From the NCBI GenBank assembly GCA_902496945.1, contig CABVDE010000031.1, forward strand, positions 1 to 23,438: DNA of 23,438 nucleotides, read 5' to 3'. Made by a program: the position numbers and the translations under genes. Under the pieces are notes generated by a model. That model saw only the letters and a program-made list of their open reading frames with translations. It was not told where the DNA came from and made no database searches. Origin of the DNA: an uncultured Collinsella sp. (GTDB lineage Bacteria > Actinomycetota > Coriobacteriia > Coriobacteriales > Coriobacteriaceae). Positions 6,639 through 15,029 of the stretch are shown one piece after another (positions within the stretch are counted from its first letter, which is position 1; each line of letters opens with the position of its first letter).

Positions 6639-8355
6639 ATGGACAGCTTGTTCAACCGCAATACCGACGGCGTCATCGGCAGCGAGAACTCCGAGCCCAA
6701 TACGGCATCCCAACACGCAGCGAGCGATGTGCTCGCCACGGTCGTGAACCCGCCCTATGCGGGAGAGTCTACTGGAGAGCACGCCGCACCTATCAGTTCG
6801 CCGGCGCCTGCCCCCGATGCCCGCGCATATGTCGCCGAGCCCGCCCCGCAGCAGACGGTCTCCACTAAGGAGTGCGCCGGCAAGCAGCCCGGCCGCGCCA
6901 CCAACCTGCTGCTCTTAGCGACACTCGCCGCGTTTGCGGCCTTGCCGGTGGTCTTGCGGGCGGCGCCATCATGAGCGCTGCGACCGGTGGATCGACGCAA
7001 GCCGCGCAGGGCGGCATGCAGGGTAGCGGCGCACCGAGCGCGGATGGCGTTGCGAATAGCAGCGGCGATGGCGCCTCGGATGGTAGCGTCCCGAGCGGAC
7101 AGGCACCCACGGGCGCACCCGACGCGAACGAGGCACTCAGCAGCGGCAGCCAAGGCGGCATGTGGGGCGAAACCGGCCTGTTCCGCCTATGGACGAGCGA
7201 CTTTGGCGACCAGATCACCTGGCTCGCCCCCATCGCCTTCGCTGCCATCATTCTCGGCCTTATCGCCGCCGCGCCCGCCAAAAAGGGACAGGTTTATTTT
7301 GGCAGGTTTTATCTGGGCAAATGCGAGCACGAAGTCCTTCTGAACACCGTCGCGCGCATTCGTCGCGCGCAGATTGTCATCTTTGGCGCCTGGCTTGTCG
7401 TGACCTGGCTCGTCTTTAGCTTTATGGCCGGCATCTTCCACGCCTACTACACCGTAGCGCTCTCGCCCGCCATCGCGGTGCTGGTCGCCATATGCGGAGC
7501 AAGCCTGCTTGAGCTGTGCGACCGCCCCTGGATGCCGGGCCTCGCGGGGCTTCTGGTTGCCATGACGAGCGCTTGGATATGGCGCTGATTCTACGCTCCG
7601 GAAGTTTTGCCTGGCTGGGTGTCTGCATCGGCGCGGTTGGCGTGGCAGCAGGACTCGCACTTTGCATCATCGGCTGTTGGATGCAGGATCGCTTGCCCGC
7701 GACATGACCTTTGGCTCTGAAACACGGCGCCCGCGGCATTGCGGCGATCGGTATCGTTGCCCTCTTGGCTGGGCAGATTGTCTGGACCGCATGCACGATT
7801 TCGACCGGGCACACTGGCTCAATCGTCACAGCAGGACCCGGCGGCAGCATGGGCGGTGGCCCTGGCGGTGGCGGCCCCGGCGGCAACGGAGCGCCGGACG
7901 ACACCGGCGGAACCGCGGCCGACGATTCGTCCAGCGAAAGCGTCTCGGGTGACGGCAGCGCAGCTACGCCTGACGGCGGGTCTGGCCTGCTCGGCGGCAC
8001 GTCCGCCAACGACAGCTTGGTCGAGCTGCTCACGCAAAATGCCAGTGGTTACCGCTAGGCAGCAGCGACCACGGGAACGCAAAACGCCGCAAGTTACCAA
8101 CTGGCAAGCGAACTTCCCGTCATGGCCATCGGTGGCTTTAACGAATCGGATCCCGCGCCCACGCTCGATGAGTTCAAGGCCTACGCTGCCCAAGGCCTCA
8201 TCCGCTACTACATCGCAAGCGGTGGCTTGGGTGGCGTTATGCGCGGCACGCAGATGGGCGGCTCGAGCGCAGCAAGTGAGATCGCCGAACGGGTCGCTCA
8301 AAACTACACGGCCCAGACCATAGGCAACACAACCGTCTACGACCTGCAGGAGTAA
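6639..8355 (+). pseudogene. GT39/PMT-type membrane glycosyltransferase, degraded
   Basis: The start at ATG 6639 has a good ribosome binding site and a long polar N-terminal segment leading to a first helix (TNLLLLATLAAFAA). Near 6950 it jumps frame into AGGAIMSAATGGSTQAAQGG. This is the Gly/Ser-rich loop found late in these proteins, so the catalytic luminal loops and most helices are deleted. Later pieces are typical of the family: FGDQITWLAPIAF, then IFHAYYTVALSPAIAVL, a Gly-rich GGGPGGGGPGG loop, and the extracytoplasmic tail MAIGGFNESDPAPTLDEFKA. They are broken by a frameshift near 7583, an in-frame TGA (7705-7707) and a TAG (8056-8058) that probably replaced a Trp codon. A REP-like repeat sits in frame at 7273-7318. 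The intact enzymes transfer sugars from polyprenyl phosphates in the membrane. Confidence 0.85.
7273..7318 (+). repeat. REP-like element, GGGACAG family, copy 3
   Basis: CCAAAAAGGGACAGGTTTAT, then TTTGGCAGG and TTTTATCTGGGC, matches copies 1 and 2. The inner stem pairs GCCA with TGGC and the outer ends pair GCCC with GGGC. It sits in the glycosyltransferase remnant and is read in frame there as KKGQVYFGRFYLG, which is foreign to the family. Confidence 0.75.
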
Positions 8356-8381
8356 TTGAGGCTTCTTATCGCCAAACAAAA

Positions 8382-8424
8382 GGCGCCGCAAAAGGACAGC
8401 GACTCGTCCCTTCGCGGCGCCTTT
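8382..8424. terminator. Bidirectional terminator
   Basis: GGCGCCGC (8382-8389) pairs perfectly with GCGGCGCC (8414-8421), with a smaller GGAC/GTCC stem inside. A-rich sequence precedes it and CTTTGT follows. It lies between the converging glycosyltransferase remnant and ogt and could stop transcription from both sides. Confidence 0.75.
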
Positions 8425-8445
8425 GTCACGCAAAGCGCCCTGGCG

Positions 8446-9024
8446 TTATTCCTCGTATGCGCCCTCAAGCCGAAGCAGCCATTCCTTGCGGTCAAGCCCA
8501 CCAGCGTATCCGTTGAGCGAGCCGTCGGCCGCGACCACACGATGACACGGCACGATAATCGAAATGGGATTACGCGCAACCGCTGCCCCCACAGCACGGG
8601 GAGACACAACGGGAGCCTCGTTTCCCGGCACACGATGCCGCGCCGCAATACGCTGGGCGATCTCGCCATACGTAGCGACCTCGCCACGCGGGATAGAAAG
8701 CAGCTCGCACCAGACCTCACGCTGAAACGCCGTGCCGATCATATGCAACGGCGGCGTAAACCGAGGCTCCTGTCCCGCAAAATAAGCATTCAGCCAAGCC
8801 CAAGAACGCTCAAGCACCGACGAGGCTGCGCCATTCGCCGGATTCACCGAAGGCATCCCGCCTGCACCAGAAACCGCATCGACGCCTTCGACATGCTCGG
8901 CATCCTCTTTGAGGAGCGTAGAGCCAAAGTGCTCCTGACCCTCAAACCAAAGCCCCGTCAAACCGCGGCCATCAGCGGCAAGCAAGATTTCGCCCAAAGG
9001 CGAAGCAAACGTCGTCGTGACCAC
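8446..9024 (-). CDS. ogt: Methylated-DNA--protein-cysteine methyltransferase
   Basis: A 192-residue suicide repair enzyme that moves the alkyl group from O6-alkylguanine in DNA to its own cysteine. The active-site motif IVPCHRV is at 157-163 with Cys160. The preceding helix-turn-helix region has IPRGEVATYGEIAQRIA (111-127) with the Arg-finger region ARNPISIIVP. The N-terminal domain (SPLGEILLAADGRGLTGLWFEG) is typical. A 13-residue stretch near 130-142 is slightly longer than usual before the conserved RAVGAAV. The start is GTG 9024, preceded by AAGGAG (9032-9037). The gene stands alone, with a possible promoter upstream and a terminator downstream. Confidence 0.95.
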   Translation of the reverse strand: MVTTTFASPLGEILLAADGRGLTGLWFEGQEHFGSTLLKEDAEHVEGVDAVSGAGGMPSVNPANGAASSVLERSWAWLNAYFAGQEPRFTPPLHMIGTAFQREVWCELLSIPRGEVATYGEIAQRIAARHRVPGNEAPVVSPRAVGAAVARNPISIIVPCHRVVAADGSLNGYAGGLDRKEWLLRLEGAYEE

Positions 9025-9048
9025 CAGCGGCTCCTTTCAAAACTCCGC

Positions 9049-9076
9049 AATATAATACCGCGAATTGTGCAGACAA
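9049..9076 (-). promoter_or_regulatory. Probable sigma70-type promoter of ogt
   Basis: On the minus strand TTGTCT (9076-9071) and TATATT (9054-9049) are separated by 16 bases and lie shortly before the ogt ribosome binding site. The -10 box is a good match and the -35 a moderate one. Confidence 0.5.
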
Positions 9077-9374
9077 CCTCGCAGATACGTCCGGACAGAC
9101 TCGATTGTCCAAGGGAGGACGTTTTCTTTAATCAAGCTAGGACGATACAGAGCTCTGGCGCCAGAACGGCAGCTGTTGCCAGTTGAGGCCCAATACTTTT
9201 CCGAGAAGTAAACGAGCAAAAACAGGACCCCGAAGCATCCACACTTTTTGGATGCAAAATCGCAGGATTCGCATGGCGAAACCGCAGGAAATAACAGCCA
9301 AAGCGTGTCGCTGCCTCGAGGGTTCAAAAAAGGTCGTTCACTTCGCGGAAAATAATAAGACCTCGATTCTCCCC
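9077..9374. other. Intergenic stretch without a supported gene
   Basis: Reading frames here are short and have no recognisable family or ribosome binding site. The only structure I note is a 7-bp hairpin, GCATCCA (9235-9241) with TGGATGC (9249-9255). The stretch is less GC-rich than the following 350 bases. Confidence 0.4.
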
Positions 9375-9378
9375 TACC

Positions 9379-9465
9379 CCAAAGTCACCCAAGGCAGCAG
9401 GCGCAACGCGCCGCCGCTGCCGGCCGCGCTCCAAAGTCACCCAAGGCAGCAGGCGCAACGCGCCG
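9379..9465. repeat. 35-bp direct repeat, two copies
   Basis: The 35 bases at 9379-9413 recur exactly at 9431-9465, starting CCAAAGTCACCCAAGGCAGC, with 17 bases between. On the minus strand a frame crosses both copies and reads RRVAPAALGDFG twice, but no protein family is recognisable. Confidence 0.85.
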
Positions 9466-9574
9466 AGGCCGCCGCCGGGACCAGGGCCCAAGACAACCAC
9501 GCGCCCCCACATCAGCCCAGCGGCCCCAAGCAACAACGGCCCCATCGCAGACCGCTCGCAACATCGTCACCGTA

Positions 9575-9704
9575 GGCGGGGGCCGGGCTTAGCTTTCAGA
9601 ACACTCCGCAGACCAGTGTGGCGCCTTGTCCGCAGCTCCGAAGGAGCAGGACAAGGCGCCACACATGGTCGAGGACGTTCTGAAAGCTAAGCCCGGCCCC
9701 CGCC
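9575..9704 (+). repeat. Large nested palindrome, copy B (complete)
   Basis: The 28-bp arms at 9575-9602 and 9677-9704 are perfectly complementary, starting GGCGGGGGCCGGGCTTAGCT. Inside, TCCGCA then GACCA is opposite TGGTC then GAGGA. Next comes an inner stem GTGTGGCGCCTTGTCC with GGACAAGGCGCCACAC and a terminal GCTCC/GGAGC hairpin. It begins 13 bases downstream of the asd stop codon, so it might end that transcript. Confidence 0.95.
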
Positions 9705-9716
9705 GGACAGGTCAGT

Positions 9717-10742
9717 CTACTCGCAGAGCAGCTTAGCGATCTGGACGGCGTTGGTTGCCGCGCCCTTACGGATTTGGTCGCCGCAGCACCAGAAGGTGAT
9801 GCCGCGCGCAGCCTCGGGGTTGGAGATGTCGCGACGCACGCGACCGACCCAAATCAGGTCCTGGTCGGAGGTGTCCATCGGCATGGGGAAGCGATCGTGC
9901 GCATCCTCGGCAGCCATGTCGTCGACCAGCTTGACGCCGGGAGCGGTTGCCAGCGCAGCGCGGGCCTCATCAACCGTAATGTCGCGCTCAAACTCGAGCG
10001 TAATGCTCTCGGAGTGCGAACGCAGCACGGGCACGCGCACGCAGGTGCAGTTAACGCGCAGCTCGGGCAGGTGCATGATCTTACGGCCCTCGTTTTGCAG
10101 CTTCATTTCCTCGGAGGTAAAGCCCTCCTCCTTAACGCCGCCGATCTGCGGAATCAGGTTGCTTGCCAGCTGGGCGGCAAAGGCACGCGGTTCAGGAATC
10201 TCCTCGCCACGGCCCAGGGCGGCCAGCTGAACCTCGAGCTCTGCCATGCCGGGAGCGCCGGCACCCGAAGCCGCCTGATACGTCGAGACGATCATGCGTT
10301 TCACGCCGGCAAGCTGATGCAGCGGCCAGGTGGGAACCAGACCGATAATCGTGGCGCAGTTGGGGTTGGCGATAAGGCCGTGATGCCACTTGATGTCGTC
10401 GGCGTTAATCTCGGGAACAACCAGCGGCACCTCGGGGTCCAGGCGGAAGGCATGGCTGTTGTCGACCACGACGGCACCGCGCTTGACAGCCTCGGGCAGC
10501 AGTTCCTTGGCGATATCGTCACCGGCAGCACCGAGCACGATGTCGCAACCCTCAAAGGCCTCGGGGCAAGCCTCCTCAATCACAACCTGCTCGCCGCGGA
10601 ACTCGACGGTCTTGCCCGCAGAGCGTGCACTCGCCAGCAGTTTGAGCTTACCGACCGGAAACTCCTGCTCGTTCAGGCACTCGAGCATTTGGGTGCCCAC
10701 GGCTCCCGTCGCGCCCAAAATAGCAACCGTGTACTGTTTCAT
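9717..10742 (-). CDS. asd: Aspartate-semialdehyde dehydrogenase
   Basis: A 341-residue enzyme that reduces aspartyl phosphate to aspartate semialdehyde with NADPH, the second step towards threonine, methionine and lysine (diaminopimelate). The N-terminal Rossmann motif is GATGAVG (10-16). The catalytic cysteine is in NPNCATIIGL (Cys129), and STYQAASGAG and the late PELRVNCTCVRVPV region are typical of the Gram-positive type. I chose ATG 10742, which has a strong GGGGG ribosome binding site five bases away and starts right at MKQYTVAILG. An upstream in-frame start would add 17 foreign residues. It lies 171 bases downstream of lysC on the same strand and is probably cotranscribed. Confidence 0.97.
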   Translation of the reverse strand: MKQYTVAILGATGAVGTQMLECLNEQEFPVGKLKLLASARSAGKTVEFRGEQVVIEEACPEAFEGCDIVLGAAGDDIAKELLPEAVKRGAVVVDNSHAFRLDPEVPLVVPEINADDIKWHHGLIANPNCATIIGLVPTWPLHQLAGVKRMIVSTYQAASGAGAPGMAELEVQLAALGRGEEIPEPRAFAAQLASNLIPQIGGVKEEGFTSEEMKLQNEGRKIMHLPELRVNCTCVRVPVLRSHSESITLEFERDITVDEARAALATAPGVKLVDDMAAEDAHDRFPMPMDTSDQDLIWVGRVRRDISNPEAARGITFWCCGDQIRKGAATNAVQIAKLLCE

Positions 10743-10869
10743 GCTTCCCCCTTTAAAGGTCGTAGGTATAGCCTGCACGTCAAGCAGACTCAATTGTGCC
10801 CCAGTTTATACAAGAACGGGACGGACATAAAACCCGCCCCGTCGAAACGAAACCGAAACGAAACGCCCA

Positions 10870-10904
10870 CGGTAGATTGCTGGGACATGTCTCACAATCT
10901 ACCG
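10870..10904. terminator. Hairpin between lysC and asd
   Basis: CGGTAGATTG (10870-10879) pairs perfectly with CAATCTACCG (10895-10904) around a 15-base loop, ten bases after the lysC stop. There is no U-run on the minus strand. It may be a weak terminator or a processing signal that lets some transcription continue into asd. Confidence 0.5.
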
Positions 10905-10913
10905 GGATGGTCG

Positions 10914-12302
10914 CTACTTGTGCAGTGCGGCCAAGGCGGGCTCGGGCGGCTCGGAAGGCTCCAGATCGGAAACCTTCACGATGCCGTTCTCGTCAGAGAA
11001 AGCACGGTAGATGGTCTGGATCGCCAGATCGAAGTCCTTCTCCTCCACGCCGATAATGATGTTGATCTCGTCGCAGCTCTGCGAAATCATGCGAACGCTC
11101 ACACCGGCCTGGCCGAGCATGCCAAACAGGTGGCCGGAAATGCCGGCACGACCGCGCAGGTTGCGGCCGACGGTAGCGATGAGCGCCAGGCCCTCGACGA
11201 CCTCGATCTCGAGCGGCTCAACTTCCTTTTGGATGTCGCCCACGAGCGAGTACAGCGAGTCGTGGACGTCCTGCTCCTGCACCACGGCGCCAAAGCGGTC
11301 GACGCCGGTGGGCATGTGCTCGACGGAGACGTCATAGCGCTCGAACACCGAAAGCGCGCGGCGCATAAAGCCGACGCGCGGCTTGGTACGGTCGCGGGCA
11401 ACGTTGATGGCGACAAAGCCGCGTTTGCCGGTAACACCGGTGATGATGGGCTCAGCCGCGCCCTCATCGGCGGTCTCGCTAATGATGGTGCCGGGGTCCT
11501 GCGGCGCGTTGGTGTTCTTGATAACCAGCGGAATACCCGCCTCACGCACAGGGAACACTGCCTCCTCGTGCAGGACGCTCGCGCCCATGTACGAAAGCTC
11601 GCGCAGCTCCTCGTAGGTAACGCGCGCAATGGGCTGAGCCTCGGGCACAATGCGCGGGTCGGCGGAGTAGAAGCCCGAAACGTCGGTCCAGTTCTCGTAC
11701 AGGTCGGCACCCAGACACTTGGCCAGGATGGCGCCGGAGATGTCTCCGCCGCCACGGTCGAGCAGCTTGATCTGGCCCTCTCGGGTCGCGCCGTAGAAGC
11801 CGGGCATGACAAAGCCGCCCTGCTGGCCATACTCCTGCACCAGCTCGGAGGTGCGGTTCATGCTGAGTGTACCGTCATGATGGAACGCCACGACCGTCGC
11901 GGCATCCAAGAACGGCAGGCCCAGGTACTCGGCCATCAGGCGAGCGGTAAAGTACTCGCCGCGGCTCACGAGTTCCTCGGTGGAGTAACCACCGGAACGG
12001 GCACGCTCGGCAAAGGCCGCGAACTCCTCGCGGATGGGATAGGCGAGCTCCAGCTCGTCAGCAATATCAAAGTAGCGCTGGCCGATGTCCTCGAGCAGCT
12101 CCTCGCACGACACGTGATACTTGACGTGCGCGTTGACCAAGTAGAGAAGGTCGGTCACCTTGGTGTCACCCTTAAAGCGGCGGCCGCAGGCAGAAACCAC
12201 CACAAATCGGCGGGCCGGGTCGGCGTCGACAATGGCCTTGATCTTCTTGAAGTGTTCGGCGTCGGCGACCGACGAGCCGCCAAACTTGGCAATCTTAATC
12301 AT
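10914..12302 (-). CDS. lysC: Aspartate kinase (monofunctional)
   Basis: A 462-residue enzyme that phosphorylates aspartate, the first committed step of the aspartate pathway. KFGGSS (6-11) is the kinase signature. The GFYGATREGQIKLLDRGGGD and ENWTDVSGFYSADPR stretches form the ATP and aspartate sites. The last 160 residues hold paired ACT domains (starting near GVTGKRGFVAINVARD and again at LALIATVGRNLRGRAGI), which sense end-product amino acids. The length matches the longer, single-chain type (like Bacillus YclM), not the shorter type with an internal start, and no homoserine dehydrogenase is fused. It is divergent from thrC, with 104 bases between the start codons, too few for a lysine riboswitch. 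The ATG at 12302 follows AAAGG. Confidence 0.96.
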   Translation of the reverse strand: MIKIAKFGGSSVADAEHFKKIKAIVDADPARRFVVVSACGRRFKGDTKVTDLLYLVNAHVKYHVSCEELLEDIGQRYFDIADELELAYPIREEFAAFAERARSGGYSTEELVSRGEYFTARLMAEYLGLPFLDAATVVAFHHDGTLSMNRTSELVQEYGQQGGFVMPGFYGATREGQIKLLDRGGGDISGAILAKCLGADLYENWTDVSGFYSADPRIVPEAQPIARVTYEELRELSYMGASVLHEEAVFPVREAGIPLVIKNTNAPQDPGTIISETADEGAAEPIITGVTGKRGFVAINVARDRTKPRVGFMRRALSVFERYDVSVEHMPTGVDRFGAVVQEQDVHDSLYSLVGDIQKEVEPLEIEVVEGLALIATVGRNLRGRAGISGHLFGMLGQAGVSVRMISQSCDEINIIIGVEEKDFDLAIQTIYRAFSDENGIVKVSDLEPSEPPEPALAALHK

Positions 12303-12406
12303 GGGCTTGAGGTTACCTTTCTAAAAAGCCTCTGCGAACCTATTTTGCGCGCTCTGATACCATGGTTTCACCGATTGGGACCAAGGCATCCGAGGAGCAG
12401 TGTTAT

Positions 12407-13924
12407 ATGGGAACTTATCATAGTACACGAGGACGCACTTTATCGTGCTCAAGCAAGGTGGCAATCCGTACCGGCATCGCTCCCGACGGGGGTTTGTTTG
12501 TCTCGGACGAGCTCGGCACCCAGCAGGTCGATATCAGCTCGCTTGTAGATAAATCGTACTTTGAAATCGCTCAAGATGTGTTGGGAATGTTACTGAATGA
12601 TTACACGGCCGAAGAAATTTCGGCGTGTGTCGACGAGGCATACCGCGGCACGTTCGCGAGCGAAGAGGTCACACCGCTCGTCAAACTTGACGCTGCACCG
12701 GGTGCCGACGCCCCTCAGACCTATGTGATGGAGCTCTTTGGCGGCCCCACGAGCGCCTTTAAGGACGTTGCCCTGCAGATGCTCCCCCGCCTAATGGCCC
12801 GCACCTCCGCCAAAGACGACGGCGCTGAGCGCATCATGATCGTCACCGCCACGTCGGGCGACACGGGCAAGGCCGCACTCGCCGGTTTTGCCGATGCTCC
12901 GGGCACGGGTATCACCGTCTTTTATCCCGAGGGCAAGGTCAGCCGCGTCCAGAACCTGCAGATGTCCACGCAGGAGGGCAACAACGTCGCCGTCTGCGGC
13001 ATCCGCGGCAACTTTGACGACGCCCAGAGCGCCGTCAAGCGCATCTTTGCCGATAAGGAGCTTGCCGAGCGCCTGGAGGCCGCAGGCACGGTGCTTTCGA
13101 GCGCCAACTCCATCAATGTCGGCCGTCTGGTACCGCAGGTCGTCTACTACTTTGCCGCCTATGCGCAGCTGCTGCGCGCCGGCGCCATCGAGGCCGGCGA
13201 CACCGTGGAGTTCTGCGTACCGACCGGCAACTTTGGCGATATCCTGGCAGGCTACTACGCCAAGCGCATGGGTCTGCCCGTCGCCAAGCTCGTCGTGGCG
13301 AGCGACAAGAACAACGTGCTTGCCGACTTCCTGACCACCGGCGTCTACGACCGTAACCGTCCGTTCTTCACGACCATCTCGCCGTCGATGGACATCCTCA
13401 TCAGCTCCAACCTGGAGCGCATGCTCTACTTCCTGTCCGACGGCGACTGCGAGCTCGTTGCCGGCCTTATGGAGCAGCTGGCGCAGACGGGTCGCTACGA
13501 GGTGCCCGCCGAGCTGCTGGCCACGATTCAGAGCGTCTTTGGCTGCGGCTGGGCCAGCGAGGACGAGGTCCGCGCCGCCATCAAGAGCTGCTGGGACGCC
13601 AACGGCTACGTGATCGACCCGCACACCGCTTGCGGCTATCACGTCTTTGAGCAGGTCGCTCCCGCCGAGGGCGCCAAGGCCCGCGTGCTGCTTTCGACCG
13701 CCAGCCCCTACAAGTTCCCGCGCGCCTGCTGCGACGCCCTGGGCCTCGACGTTCCCGAGGATGATTTTGAGGCTATGCGTGTACTCGAGCAGGCCACCAA
13801 CACGGTCGCCCCGACCCAGCTCGCCGAGCTCGAGTCCAAGCCCGTCCGCTTCGAAGACGTCTGCGACGTCGATGAGATGGCAAGCTACGTCGAGTCTGCA
13901 GCAAAAAAGATGGCTACCAACTAA
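12407..13924 (+). CDS. thrC: Threonine synthase
   Basis: A 505-residue PLP enzyme that converts O-phosphohomoserine to threonine. The N-terminal domain opens with YHSTRG and APDGGLFVSDE, as in the longer, E. coli/fungal-type synthases. The PLP-binding lysine lies in GGPTSAFKD (Lys119) and the phosphate-binding loop is TATSGDTGKAA (148-158). I chose ATG 12407 because GAGGAG lies nine bases before it and homology starts at once; a start at 12362 would precede the ribosome binding site. It is transcribed divergently from lysC and ends at a strong terminator before thrB, so the two thr genes are probably separate units. Confidence 0.96.
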   Translation: MGTYHSTRGRTLSCSSKVAIRTGIAPDGGLFVSDELGTQQVDISSLVDKSYFEIAQDVLGMLLNDYTAEEISACVDEAYRGTFASEEVTPLVKLDAAPGADAPQTYVMELFGGPTSAFKDVALQMLPRLMARTSAKDDGAERIMIVTATSGDTGKAALAGFADAPGTGITVFYPEGKVSRVQNLQMSTQEGNNVAVCGIRGNFDDAQSAVKRIFADKELAERLEAAGTVLSSANSINVGRLVPQVVYYFAAYAQLLRAGAIEAGDTVEFCVPTGNFGDILAGYYAKRMGLPVAKLVVASDKNNVLADFLTTGVYDRNRPFFTTISPSMDILISSNLERMLYFLSDGDCELVAGLMEQLAQTGRYEVPAELLATIQSVFGCGWASEDEVRAAIKSCWDANGYVIDPHTACGYHVFEQVAPAEGAKARVLLSTASPYKFPRACCDALGLDVPEDDFEAMRVLEQATNTVAPTQLAELESKPVRFEDVCDVDEMASYVESAAKKMATN

Positions 13925-13934
13925 AACCCCTTAT

Positions 13935-13971
13935 AAGGCGCCGGCGAAAGCCGGCGCACCTTCTTTTTATT
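13935..13971 (+). terminator. Rho-independent terminator of thrC
   Basis: GCGCCGGC (13938-13945), a GAAA loop and GCCGGCGC (13950-13957) are followed by ACCTTCTTTTTATTT. This is a classic intrinsic terminator ten bases after the thrC stop. Confidence 0.92.
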
Positions 13972-14000
13972 TAGCTTTCGGGATGATGACGAGCATGCGA

Positions 14001-14112
14001 GCGGGTCTGGCCGTTTAGTTCGTCGCGAGTTCCGCACGAGCCGGAAAGCACTTAATGTGCTTTCCGAGCGAGCCAGGACTGCCCGAGCAGCGAACTAAAC
14101 GGCCAGACCCGC
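14001..14112 (+). repeat. Large nested palindrome, copy C (complete)
   Basis: The 22-bp arms at 14001-14022 and 14091-14112 are perfectly complementary, starting GCGGGTCTGGCCGTTTAGTT. Inside lie TTCCGCA (14030-14036) and a terminal hairpin CGGAAAGCAC with GTGCTTTCCG around TTAAT. The opposite strand of the internal loop is less like the other copies. The right arm ends two bases before the AGGAGG of thrB, so it would form the leader of that message. Confidence 0.9.
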
Positions 14113-14126
14113 CCAGGAGGACCCAC

Positions 14127-15008
14127 ATGATCAAAATCACCGTCCCAGCAACCAGCGCCAACCTAGGCATCGGCTATGACACCCTCGGCATGGCTGTCAG
14201 CCTCTACTCGCACTTCACCTTCGAGCGCGCCGACAAGCTCACCATCACGGGCTGCCCCGAGGAGTTCCAAAACGAGAACAACCTAGTCTACGTGAGCTTT
14301 GTGGACGCACTGGCCGCATGGGGCGAGCCGGCCTTCCCCGTCGCCATCGACATTCAGACTGACGTTCCCGTTGCCCGCGGCCTGGGCTCCAGCTCCACCT
14401 GCGTCGTCGCCGGCATTATGGCCGCCGCCGCACTGACAGGCCACACCGTCGACCGTGCCGAGCTCGTCCGCATTGCCACCGAGGTCGAGGGCCATCCCGA
14501 TAACGTCGCCCCCGCCATCCTGGGCGGCGCCGTCTGCTCCTTTACGCCGACTGATTCGCTTCCCCAGTGCCTGCGCTACGAGGTGAGCGATAAACTGCGT
14601 TTTATTACCGTGATCCCGCCCTACGAGGTGCACACGAGCGAGGCGCGCAAGGTCGTGCCGCAGGAGATTCCGCTCTCCACCGCTGTGTGGCAGATGGGCC
14701 GCATTGCTGGCATGACACGCGGCCTGGAGACCGGCGACCTGGACCTGATTGCCGCCGCCAATGACGACCGCATCCAAGAGCCCTATCGCCGCCGCCTGAT
14801 TCCCGACTACAACGCTGTGCGCGACACCTGCCTTAACGGAGGCGCCAAGACCATCTGGATCAGCGGCTCCGGCTCGACCCTCATGGCTGTGACCGACGAC
14901 ACCATCGTGGCAAAGTTCCTGCAGGTCAAACTGCGTGAACAGTTCCCCAAGTGTGACACGCATATTCTGACGTGCGACACCGAGGGCGCCCAGATCGAAT
15001 ACCTGTAG
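14127..15008 (+). CDS. thrB: Homoserine kinase
   Basis: A 293-residue GHMP-family kinase that phosphorylates homoserine, giving the substrate of ThrC. The GHMP ATP loop is PVARGLGSSST (81-91). The opening VPATSANLGIGYDTLGMAV and the late ISGSGSTLMAV glycine motif are characteristic. The ATG at 14127 follows a strong AGGAGG (14115-14120); longer in-frame starts lie inside the palindrome and are not credible. It is flanked by large palindromes on both sides (copies C and D). Homoserine dehydrogenase, which makes its substrate, is not in this window. Confidence 0.97.
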   Translation: MIKITVPATSANLGIGYDTLGMAVSLYSHFTFERADKLTITGCPEEFQNENNLVYVSFVDALAAWGEPAFPVAIDIQTDVPVARGLGSSSTCVVAGIMAAAALTGHTVDRAELVRIATEVEGHPDNVAPAILGGAVCSFTPTDSLPQCLRYEVSDKLRFITVIPPYEVHTSEARKVVPQEIPLSTAVWQMGRIAGMTRGLETGDLDLIAAANDDRIQEPYRRRLIPDYNAVRDTCLNGGAKTIWISGSGSTLMAVTDDTIVAKFLQVKLREQFPKCDTHILTCDTEGAQIEYL

Positions 15009-15029
15009 TCGCCGTCCCGTATACCCGCC

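Noticed and set aside
9379..9465. CRISPR array
   Set aside because: Only two repeat copies with a 17-base gap and no cas genes; a simple duplication explains it.
9183..9575. 130-codon plus-strand frame in the asd-ogt gap
   Set aside because: Most of it is the translated 35-bp repeat and Pro/Gln/Arg-rich sequence; no family and no convincing start.
12303..12406. Lysine riboswitch or T-box leader for lysC or thrC
   Set aside because: The divergent start codons are only 104 bases apart, which is too short for a lysine riboswitch, and no T-box motif or terminator/antiterminator pair is seen.
9774..12548. 924-codon open frame on the plus strand opposite asd and lysC
   Set aside because: It is an antisense shadow typical of GC-rich genes. 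It crosses both genes, their gap and the thrC start, has no domain and no ribosome binding site.
12791..13642. 283-codon minus-strand frame within thrC
   Set aside because: It is a shadow of threonine synthase with low-complexity Val/Gly/His composition.
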